From: Patagioenas fasciata
Taxonomy: Eukaryota; Chordata; Aves; Columbiformes; Columbidae
DNA: 64,000 nucleotides
Direction: 5' to 3'
NCBI RefSeq assembly: GCF_037038585.1
Contig: NC_092520.1
Location: 64,293,501 to 64,357,500, forward strand
In this document: positions 1-57,893 of the stretch, piece by piece
Layout: each line of letters opens with the position of its first letter
Numbering within the stretch: position 1 is the stretch's first letter
The notes under the pieces: model-generated
What the model was told of the DNA's origin: nothing
What the model saw: the letters and a program-made list of their open reading frames with translations, nothing else
The model's database searches: none
Made by a program: the position numbers and the translations under genes

Positions 1-59
1 CCCGTGTTTTCCCTTACGAACTATGTCCACACCAGTTGGTGGGTAAAGTAAAATCCAGC

Positions 60-928
60 TCTCAAAGAGGGGAAAAATATGTTTTATTTTATTCAAAAAT
101 AATTAACAACCCTCCCCCAACTACCAAACTACCATCCCATTACTACGAACAAAGTTATGTTATACCATCCCCAAACAAAATACAAAACCCTCAAGGTAGT
201 AACACTTAAAATAATGGATCCAGTGGCAGTATTTCCCCAGAAGTAGAATAAAACAGATTATGGATAAGTTACTTACATAAGCTTTCGTTCATCATAACAA
301 AAATGAAACAAAATATTACAAGAATGAAAAAAAAAAACCCCACAAACAAACCCATCTGTAGGCACCTACAGACAAAAATCCAACATTTATTTAAACCCGT
401 AAGTATTACTGACACAGTAAAGCTTTTGGTGTCAAGCACTTCTCTAGTTTTTAGAGAAGGCTTAAAAAGAGCATTTAATACCTGCAAGACTATTGAAGAG
501 ACTCAACAAGATGGAAACCATGAAGGAAAACATAATTTCCACTCTGAAGAATAGATTAACACAAGTAACAAAGGGTGATACTTCTCCTTTCTGAAAGATA
601 AATGCAGAAATAGTAACAAAAAGTACTTTTTAAAAGCTTTTAAGTACTTTGGAAGGAATTTGGAATGCTTTGCTTTATTTCCTCATGAAATATCTTGAAC
701 AATCTAGAAAGCCTGCGGAAGTCACCATTGAAAAGTCAGCATTTCATTCCAATGCACTTTGTAACACTGGCAGCCTTGGTCGTTCTGGGAAAGGAGTCAC
801 AAACAGCTCCTGGCATTCCAGTGCTGGACACAAATCAGGTCATTTACAATGTTCTTGGGGTGATGAGGAGCAGCTCCAGTGGGCAAGCTGAGTATCTGAA
901 AAGTACTTGTCTGGCTAAGACACAATAC
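60..928 (-). other. PCID2: PCID2 3' UTR (inferred)
   Basis: Follows the PCID2 stop codon on the minus strand; nothing in it looks coding on either strand. Two overlapping AATAAA signals (plus-strand TTTATT at 83-88 and 88-93) would place cleavage at roughly 55-75. Another AATAAA lies at 672-677, so a shorter 3' end is possible. The exact end is inferred. Confidence 0.6.
83..93 (-). terminator. Candidate PCID2 poly(A) signals (tandem AATAAA)
   Basis: The minus strand reads AATAAAATAAA, two overlapping canonical hexamers, about 835 nt past the stop codon. The T/G content downstream is modest. Confidence 0.5.
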
Positions 929-13102
<12,174 letters not shown>

Positions 13103-13687
13103 TAAAACGTAAGAGGCAGGAGTCCCAGATAAAAGGCAGATGTATCACATTCTGCAAAATAAACGGGTGTTTAAGAAAAGAGCAAAGCGACAGCATCTCA
13201 CGCAGATCCCCCGCCTGGCTCTGAGAAAACACGGGATGACTTTAGCAAATCCCTCGCTGATGGGCAGCTCCTGCCGCCTGACGGGCACAGGAACGGGGCC
13301 TCGGGGAAAGCACAGCAGGGTAGCAACACAAGCTGCCTACCAGGGGAAGCTGTGTGTACAGGAGAAACCCCGGCACAAAGGCACCGAAGAGGGAGAGGGC
13401 CCTGGAAGCCCGCGGGTGCCGAAAACGGGAGGGCAGGCGCCAGAAGAGGGAGAAGCGGGGTGATGAGACACGGTCCCGCTTCCCTGGCACCCCCACCATG
13501 CACCCGGCGGCCCCTCCGCCCTTCACCCTCGCCCGGCCCTGCCCTACCGCAAGCCCACCCTCAAGCCACGGCGCGGCGCTTCCGCCATTCGGTACCGCGC
13601 TTCCGCCAACGGCTGCCACACTTCCGGTATCCGGCAAAGCACGGGCGCGCTCCCCATAGCCGAGGGGCGGTGGGAGCGACCTGGCGA

Positions 13688-13697
13688 GCCACGTGAC
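13688..13697. promoter_or_regulatory. E-box / near-CLEAR motif GCCACGTGAC
   Basis: One base away from the CLEAR palindrome GTCACGTGAC bound by TFEB/TFE3/MITF; it is also a good USF/MYC-MAX E-box (CACGTG). It lies in the shared PCID2/CUL4A promoter. Occupancy is inference. Confidence 0.45.
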
Positions 13698-13767
13698 AGA
13701 CTCGCAGCTCCCACCACCCTGCCCCGCCCGCCGCGGCGCCCGGGAGGCGTGGCTTTGTTCCGGATAG

Positions 13768-13772
13768 CCAAT
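13768..13772 (+). promoter_or_regulatory. CCAAT box
   Basis: AGCCAATGGGA context, a good NF-Y site, close to GC boxes (GGGCGGGG) in the bidirectional promoter. Confidence 0.5.
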
Positions 13773-14822
13773 GGGAAAGCGCAGTGGGCGGGGTCCGAGG
13801 GCGTGCGTCAGTGATAAACCTCGTGCGCGGAGAAGTGTTACGTTTGCGGGCAGTGGGGGCGGCTGTTGTTGCCTTTGGTGCGGAGGGGCTCGTCTGCTGC
13901 CCTTGTCTTCGCTGTTGTTTCCTCGTATCAGGCATGGGGAGGGCGGGGAAGCCCAGGCTTTGTGATACCGTGTACCCGCTGACAGGCACCCGGTGTGGCT
14001 TCCCGGTCCCCCACTGACAGAAGCTTTGCGCTTCTTAGCCGGGGGAGCGCACGGGTTGCCCGCCCGCTTCCCCTCCTTGCCGGTTGCGGCGGCGCACGCC
14101 GGGAGCGCGGGGGAGTCTCTGGGGGCTTGTGCCCACGAAGTTTAAACCGAGCATTTAACTCTTGAAACCGTCGTTCTTAAAAGCGCCAACGTCAGTTTGG
14201 GAAAGGAGCACGCTCGGTACCCGCCAGGCTGGCAAGCGCCAGGCCCGGGCCTGCCCTGGCTGGGCTGGGGGTTGTGACCGGGACGCGGGCGGCCGTTTGG
14301 CGCTGGTGCTTCTCCCGTGCGAAAAAAACAGCTCAGGGTGGGAGACGCGGCCGCCCCTGGGCGCGGGGTACCAGCAAATGGAGCCAGGCGCAGCAAGGGA
14401 ACGGCGGGTTGCGAGGCGATGGTGGGAGCCGCTGTCGCCGCCCGCTCGGCCCCGCCGGATCTGCCCCGGCCGCCGGCGGGCGCGGGAAGCCATCTTGTGA
14501 GCGGGGCCGGCGCTTGCCCGCACGCCCGAGCGCCGGGGAGGCCTGGAGCCGGGCACAGACCCAGATCCGCACCCGGGCTGGGCGGCGCGGTCGGCGAACC
14601 GGCCACCGGGGCGCCCGGGGGAGGGCGGAGGCGGGCGGCTGCCGGTGACTCCCGGCCCAGCGGCACTTGGCAGCCGCCCGCTGGCAGGGCCGGGAAGCCG
14701 GCGCGGTAGGGGAGGGCGGCTGGGTGGCGGCGGAGGAGGAGGAGGAGAGCGGAGGCGGGGACCAGCCGGCCCCAGCCCAGCCCAGCGCCTTGCCCCGGCC
14801 GGACACGGCGCCCGGGGCGGAG

Positions 14823-51165
<36,343 letters not shown>

Positions 51166-52690
51166 TGGAGAAGAAATACTTTTATTTAAAAGAAATAAAA
51201 AATCCAAAAAATAAAAACCAAAATCATTCACAAGTATCTTCAGGACACCAAATACCTATGCTGTTCCAGACTTTCCTGTTCGCAGATTTCAGGTTGATGT
51301 AGTATATTATTCAACCAGCTGCATGCACTGCTGTGGAAGAGAAGCAAAATGACACGTTAATTATCATCGTTGTCAAGACTCCTTACTAATTTTCAATGTC
51401 ATGTTTTTATTTCTTTTAGTTACTGTTTTTTTTTTCTTTTGGGTTCTTCAAAATTTAGTTTTACAGTTTTGTTTAACAATGTCATTGAAGTCGGATGGAA
51501 AAGTAAAATCAGCTGTGTGAGAAATACTTCTGTGTTGGATGCAAGTCTCGTTTTTTCATTTCTGTGTTCTTAACTGCATCCATAAAGACCCTATATGCTG
51601 CATTCTTTAGCTACAGTGACAACTTGGGTAACTGTTAAAAAACCCTGGATTGATGAACACTTATGTACAAGCAGTGTTGTTGAAATACACTGAATTTTTG
51701 AAATTATGCACCATGAAAACCCTTAAACTCGTGTTCAATTGATTTTCTTTCGAATAATTTTAAGCTTCATTCTGGTTTGGATAAATCAGGTTTTGAAGTG
51801 AGATCCTTGAAGTGCCAAGAGGACAACTGTGTTCATGTGTGTAGTGAGTTGTTGGGTTATTTAGCTAAGATATGGATTATTATTTTATTACTACTTCTGC
51901 CGGTATGAGTGGTAAAGATTAGATCTGAGTCAAAGAGGCCCTACCTCATTTTAGGGCAACTGGTGTTTATCACTGTTCATGTAATTGCCGTAACATTTAG
52001 TTTTGCCTTGAAAATAACATACAGGGAAACTACTGTACAGTGTGCTCCACTTTAAAAAACAAAATCTTTTCTTAAAGATGACTTTTATGGTCTTGATATT
52101 GTGAAAGCATAGTTTTTTGTCTTGAAAGACTGAGGATTTTGTGAGTACTTTGTTACATATTGTATATATGCAAGTTGATTTGAATTAAAGAATGAAAGAC
52201 ACTGTAGATCTGCTAGATAATTGTGACTATAAGGAAGACACCTTTTGTTCTAATACTTACAAGACTCTGTTTACTTTCCGGATTTGCATACTAGTGTGAT
52301 TCATTCTGAAAAAGAGCTACCAAAAGAGTTTTGATCATGGCATAAATGAGAGTTTAACTGAGCAATATTTTCTTGAGAGATACCTAACTAAGTTTATGTA
52401 ACATGGGGTTTGTGCATCAATTAAAAAGCCACCACCTCTTCTTAAAGTAAACATTTCTAAGAGTTGACATCTTGTGGATTTACAGATTAAAGTCCTTGTT
52501 CTGTCATCTGGTGTCATTAATTGTATTGCATTCTTCTGAATTATTTTTGTTCCCTTTGTGTTTACAAACTAAACACATTTAGTTTATTGTATTTAAAATA
52601 TATTTAATATTGTAATTTAATGTAGACTTATTTTAATATTTGAATCTTCAGTTAATGCAAATAAAATCTTTGATGCATATTAAATATTAA
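51166..52690 (+). other. CUL4A: CUL4A 3' UTR (inferred extent)
   Basis: AT-rich, noncoding and colinear after the stop. Early AATAAA hexamers occur at 51194-51199 and around 51209, and an ATTAAA near 52183; the last strong one is AATAAA at 52660-52665. The long form would be about 1.5 kb; use of each site cannot be judged from sequence alone. Confidence 0.65.
52660..52665 (+). terminator. Candidate distal CUL4A poly(A) signal AATAAA
   Basis: Canonical hexamer at the end of a very AT-rich stretch, followed by T/G-containing sequence (CTTTGTGACAATGTGG) within 40 nt, a plausible downstream element. Confidence 0.55.
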
Positions 52691-55600
52691 CTTCTTAGCC
52701 TTTGTGACAATGTGGCACTTCCGTTTATTTGTGCAGTTTGTTCTTTAGTGTTAATTATACCATTCACTGAGTTATTAACTCTCTATGCATATGGAAGTTG
52801 ACCAGATCCATCTTACTGGACTTTTAAAACAAAAAGGAGCATGCGCCTCACAGAAGTGTAATGGCCAGAGGCTTTATCCACACAGAAAGCTGGCAGCAGT
52901 GCACAGTAATTGATATCAAGTGGTGAATGTTACTGCCTCCCCTTTCTGAACCCTGACTGCCTGGTTCAATGGTTTTAAACAATCTATTAAAAGCAGTGGT
53001 GTTATCCTGAAGATGACCGAAATGGCTCTGCCTTAAGAAGCAATGTTAATTGATTAAAAGTGCTGAGATGTGTAGGTTTTCTTAATTGCCATAGACTAGA
53101 ACTCTTTGGCCAAATTACTCTGGTATGGCAATTAAAAATGAGTTGTTCCATGAGCAGTGGAAATAATGAAGTCGGTCTTTCTGTGATGTATGCTCTTTCT
53201 CCCTTACTCTATCATCGCCATCAAATAACCTCAAGCAGCAGCACTGCAGAGGGTTTTTCTGCTTAGCTCTGCCTTTCTGCTTGTGGGAGCACTGGTTCTT
53301 CTTTATCCAGTTGCTCATCTTCTCCTGCTCCCCCAAACCTACAGAGACTGTATCCATCTCTGAAGATTTGTACTCTTCCAAATGGGTCTGAAAGTGGCTT
53401 CAGAGGATCCAAAGCTATGGGAGAGATTGACAGGCCAGGTGCTAGTGACTTTTTTTCTCTGGTCTTCATTTTTAATTTGATTTTTCTCAAATTTCTGTTC
53501 CTGAATTTGTATGTGCTGAACCAAACAGGTAAGCAGTTGCTCTGTTAGTCAGCATGGTAATCACTTCTTCACAGCAAAATAGCTGTATTTGATTGCTTTT
53601 TTGATAGCTGGTGACAGATTTTGACTGAGCATCCAGGCTCAACCAGGTGTTGGTCTGATGCCAGCTGTTTGGTTTACATTGCCACGAGTGTACGTGTGTC
53701 CACAGGGCAGAGGTTGCTAAACATCTCTTCCTGGAAGATCACCCAGTGTTGAAGACATTGGGCTGTAGCAAAGGAACATATTTTCTCTGCAGAGCATCCA
53801 TGTTCAGAAGGTGTCTTGAAAACCTACATTTTGGCAATTCAGCATCCTTGGAACAAATCGTATAGCAGCTCTGTGGAATGATGAAAGTAATAGCAGGAAT
53901 CTGGGATACAGGTAGGGACTCGCCAATCTTGCCAAAACCTTCCCATTTAATTCAGTTTAACATAAAACATTCAGATACCTCATCCAGACATCTGTTATAT
54001 GTATTTATAAAGCAATTTGCCTAAATGTGAGACCCTGTCATCTAGCCCAACATTTTCTGAGGGCAAGCAAGTGTGAGAATAAAGGCTGCTGGCTGACCTG
54101 CAGCTGCTTCTCAAGTCAAGCAGCTCCCCTTACAAGCCACCAACACTCTCCTTCCTGCCCACTCCCTGTGTCCTGTTTTCTCAGTTCTGTATTTCAGCTT
54201 CTGCTTTATTTCTTTATCTGAACTTGGGTTTATCATTTAACTCCCTTGCTCTGTTGCAGCTTCTTTCTTCCTTTCTTTGTGCTATCAATCTTTGAAAAAA
54301 AAAAAAAAGTCACACACCTTTCAGGCAACTTCAGTGCATTCATTTGTTATGCAGATAGACCCATTTGTATGTTTAGCATCTTTGACAGGTGTGTTAGGAA
54401 TGAATGGACTCTGTACTATAACCTTGGTTATCTAATTCTAGCAAGTCTCTTCAGAAAGAAAATAACCCAGTGAAGTCAGAGAATAATCAGCAAAAGTCTA
54501 CAGCAAAAATGAAGTCATATTTCATGCAAAGTCTTTTCTGGTAAAAATTCCCAGCCTGTACTCTGTCTTCCATGGTAGTACTCTGCCTAGACTTAGCAGA
54601 AGTTTGTATTGTAGTAACAGCTTCAAGATCTTGCGGGTATTTCCCATGTTCTTTCCCGTAAGCAGCCGCTCTGCATCCATGACTCTTCAGGGCCAGGAGC
54701 TGTCCCATGGTTCATCTGGAACTGTGTGCACGTTGGTTGGACAGCAGCTCTGTCAAACAAAATGAGTAGGGACTGGGTATGGACTACATTTCCCTCAGTG
54801 ATTGCACGAATTTGGGCCTCCAGGCTGTCTATATACCAGCTTTTACAGAAGCTGTAACTTTGTTTGTTTATGTCTTAACCTGCTATCATGTTTGACTGAC
54901 GTTGGCCAAGCAGTTTTTGAGTAGTGAGGCTGATGGCCAACATGGTTGCGTAAGATTTGTTTCATTAGGAAAACTGGCTAACACACACACACCTGGTAAT
55001 ATTTCTGCTGACAATGACATAGAGATTGGGGTTTGTGCAGTCTCTACACCACTACAGAAAGGCTTAGGAAGGTCATGATCCACAGCACATAAGATCAACA
55101 TCGTTCTCAACTGATAGCCTTATGTTCTTTATTTACCAATTTCTTGCCACCATATTGTTGCTTGATGCAAGTTATGTATCAATTGGTAGTTATCCAAGCA
55201 TACATCAGTTTTCAATTTGCAGACATGAATTTTCCAGAAGAGGGATAGACTACTGTAAGGCAAGCTTAAACCTGACATTGGGCCTCCATCTCTACTTCGT
55301 TTTCTGTCAGGCTGCAAGTAGTTTGCAGACCTTCCTCCACTCCCAGTGCAGGTTCCAAAAACAGTGATCAAAACCTGAGAACAGCTGATGTCCCACCTCC
55401 ATTAACCCCAACTCCTCTGCAGATGACTCATTCAAACATTTGACCAGAGCTGTTTATGTCCTTTTTCAAGCTGACTAACTTCTGCTTTTGGCAACACATG
55501 GCAAGAATGAAGATTGCTAGAAGTGCTGCAGAGAAAAGCAAACAAAAGTAAAACATTTCTGTCTCTAAAAATGCACAGATAGAAACACAGTATTAAGAAA

Positions 55601-56567
55601 TTCATATCTTTTTATAGTAATAGCACTATGAAAGCCAACCTGAAGAGCAAATAAACTTTGCTAGGATGTTTTGGGGAAATAGGAAGCATGAGCGAAAAGG
55701 GACAAATATCAGGGAACAGTCATCAACTTTTAGAGTAGCCAGATTTGACTTTAGCAGCTAGTAGTAGCTAGACTGCATTTCAAATTGGTTCTAAGTAAAA
55801 ATGTTTGAAGGTAGCCTGGGAGCCTAAAGGATTCTGTCTCAGCACTGATTAATCTGGAGCACTCCAATGAGGAGAGGGACGACATGGCAGTCATTTTGAG
55901 AAAGCAGAAGCACCCTGCTGTTGGCACACTTTCCAGTAGTACTAGAAATAGGATTCTGGTAGCAAAATAAGTGCTTCTGAGGTTTTAGATGAAGAAAGCG
56001 TATCCTTAACAGCTTAGAGAAGAGTATTGAATTACAAAGTGATCAAATGGCCTGGGTGCCCTATCTCTGTTACTATACTAACATCTAAGAATGTCAATAG
56101 ATGAACTTCACCTTTTTTCCAGTTCTTTCTCTCTCAAAAAAAAAAAAAAAAAGATTTCTTAAAATTCTTGTTTAAAGAAACATCAAACAACATCAGAAAC
56201 TATGTGAAAGCACAATTAGTTTTACCCATGCAACCACAAGTCTCTAGCAGTCCCTGTTTTGGCTTGGAACAGATACATGGATTATATGTACACATCGGTA
56301 TACAAAGATGTGTTATTTCAGAGTTAACAGACCATTAACTTCCAGTGCTTTGATACAGCTGGGACTGGATTAATTCTAGGCCAGATAATTGCATTCATCT
56401 TAGTCTGCCTTTGAAGTCAGTGGCAAGGAACGTATTCTGGAGGCAATACAGAATTTAGGTGGGTTAATTGTTCACCAAAGCCATTTCTCACACTGCTCTA
56501 TCACCTCGTGCTTTCCCCACTGGGAACCACAGTTCAATGCCTAGAGCTGGTGAGGCTGCCCTGGGCC
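52691..56567. other. CUL4A-LAMP1 intergenic DNA, no gene recognised
   Basis: Open frames here are short, overlap on both strands and have no splice-flanked conserved protein that I recognise. Contents are unique AT-rich sequence, a poly(A) run near 54295-54309 and another near 56139-56152. Nothing else supportable. Confidence 0.6.
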
Positions 56568-56820
56568 CTGATCATAGGATGTGTAAAGGACTGTGTTGGA
56601 AAGGACCCACAAGGATCATCAAGTCCAACTCCTGTCCCTGCATATGACAACCCCACAACTCACACCATGTGCCTGAGGGCGTTGTCCAGTCTCTGCTTGA
56701 ACACTGTCAGGCTTGGGGCCGTGACACCTCCCTGGGGAGCCTGTTTCAGTGCTTCACCACCCCTGGGTGAAGAACCTCACCTCTGGATGATGTTCCTCAC
56801 AGCTCTCACCTGACACGAGT
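56568..56820 (-). repeat. CR1 LINE 3' fragment, minus strand
   Basis: The plus strand reads the complement of a CR1 3' end: GGAAAGGACCCACAAGGATC, ATCAAGTCCAACTCCTGTCC, CCTCCCTGGGGAGCCTGTTT and GAAGAACCTCACCTCTGGAT. The 3' tail lies at the left (ATCATAGGAT), partly degraded. 5'-truncated. Confidence 0.9.
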
Positions 56821-56984
56821 TACAGGGATAAGACTACAGTAGTTCGGAGAAACACCCTAAACCTCCTAAGCTGTTACCCAACATCCTTGTGGCAGCTGAG
56901 GGTTGGGCAGACGGCGTGTGCCAGGGCAGCAGTGCCTCAGGGCCACGTCACGTCTGCCTTCAGCCCTCAGAGGAAGAGGGCCCT

Positions 56985-57195
56985 GAAAATCATAGTTGGT
57001 TGGAAGAGAACCTTAAGACCATCGAGTTCAAGCATAACCTAACTTTAGCACTAAACCACGTCCCCAAAAACCTCATCTATGTGTCTTTTAAAGCCCTCCA
57101 GGGATGGTGACTCAACCACTTCCCTGGGCAGCCTATTCCAATGCCTGACAACCCTTTCCATGAAGCAATTTTTCACAATACCCAATCTAAAGCCC
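56985..57195 (-). repeat. Second CR1 LINE 3' fragment, minus strand
   Basis: AATCATAGTTGGTTGGAAGA, ACCATCGAGTTCAAGC, CCCTCCAGGGATGGTGACTC and CTTCCCTGGGCAGCCTATTC are CR1 3' motifs in antisense. Same orientation as its neighbour 165 bp to the left but with different sequence, so an independent insertion, adjoining the LAMP1 CpG island. Confidence 0.9.
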
Positions 57196-57652
57196 TGGGC
57201 TCACGAGTTACTGCCGGTGCCAAGAGCTGGGGCTGAACCCCAGCAGCTCGTGACAGAGACGCAACGGACACACCCCTGCACGCGGTCACACGCGCCGAGC
57301 ACGCACCCGCCGCCCCACAGTCGTGCGCGTGAGGGACACGGGGCGCGACACGGACGCCCGCGCCGAGAGACGGTCCCGCTCCTCGCGCCTCCTCACGCGC
57401 GACAACGACTCACCCACGCTCACGCAGAAACACGCTCGCACCGCCAGCTGCGCGAAAACGCGCGCGTAGCCGCTTCACACACGCTCACCTCCCCCCGCCA
57501 GGGGGCAGCACCGCAGTCCCGCCCCCGGACCCGCCCGTCTCAGGGGGGTCCGTTGGAGCGCGAGGGGAGGAGCCCCTCCCCGCCCCGCCCCCTGCCCTCG
57601 AGCGATCCCTCCCACTTTCCTCTCCCGGGCACCTGCCGCGCTAAGCGTCTGG

Positions 57653-57662
57653 GTCACGTGAC
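57653..57662. promoter_or_regulatory. CLEAR element GTCACGTGAC (TFEB/TFE3/MITF site)
   Basis: A perfect 10-bp palindrome matching the consensus of lysosomal gene promoters, 189 bp upstream of the LAMP1 ATG. LAMP1 is an established CLEAR-network gene, so this also supports the gene call. Confidence 0.85.
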
Positions 57663-57681
57663 GGGTCCCAGGCGGGGCGGG

Positions 57682-57689
57682 TGACGTCA
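57682..57689. promoter_or_regulatory. CRE palindrome TGACGTCA
   Basis: A perfect CREB/ATF full site 20 bp after the CLEAR element, in a CpG island close to the likely start site, where full CREs are usually functional. Binding itself is inferred. Confidence 0.65.
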
Positions 57690-57691
57690 GA

Positions 57692-57703
57692 GGTCATATG
57701 ACC
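57692..57703. promoter_or_regulatory. 12-bp palindrome GGTCATATGACC
   Basis: Perfect palindrome three bases after the CRE. Its core GTCATATGAC equals the CLEAR palindrome with central CG replaced by TA, so it may be a low-affinity or decayed E-box of the same class. Confidence 0.5.
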
Positions 57704-57841
57704 GGCCGGGGCCGTCGCCACTCTCCCGAGCGCGGTGCGCTGCCACCGCCCCCCGCCGCCGCCGCTGCTGCTACTGTCGCTGCCCTCGTCCCTTCTCCGC
57801 GCTCCCGCCGGTGCCGCCTCGCCCTGTCCCCTGCCCCCGCC

Positions 57842-57893
57842 ATGGCTCGCGCCCAGGGCGCGCGGGGGCTGCTCGTGGCGGCCGCGCTGCTCG
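57842..57893 (+). CDS. LAMP1: LAMP1 coding exon 1 (signal peptide; partial gene)
   Basis: 52 nt coding: ATG in a good context (GCCATGG) opens MARAQGARGLLVAAALL and ends at CTCG|GTAAGG in phase 1. The peptide is a typical signal sequence: basic n-region (Arg3, Arg8) and hydrophobic LLVAAALL core. LAMP1 is the heavily glycosylated type I lysosomal membrane protein that protects the limiting membrane. Called from position (next to CUL4A, as in human), exon layout (human LAMP1 exon 1 also ends within the signal peptide, by my recollection) and the CLEAR element. The lumenal domain exons are not seen and probably lie beyond the window. Any other secretory protein remains formally possible. Confidence 0.85.

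Noticed and set aside
53060-53524. Cluster of overlapping short frames downstream of CUL4A
   Set aside because: Frames on both strands overlap with no conserved motif or codon pattern; they look random.
57079-57684. Plus-strand open frame of 201 codons upstream of LAMP1
   Set aside because: Starts inside an antisense CR1 fragment and continues into the ACGC-rich island; composition artefact.
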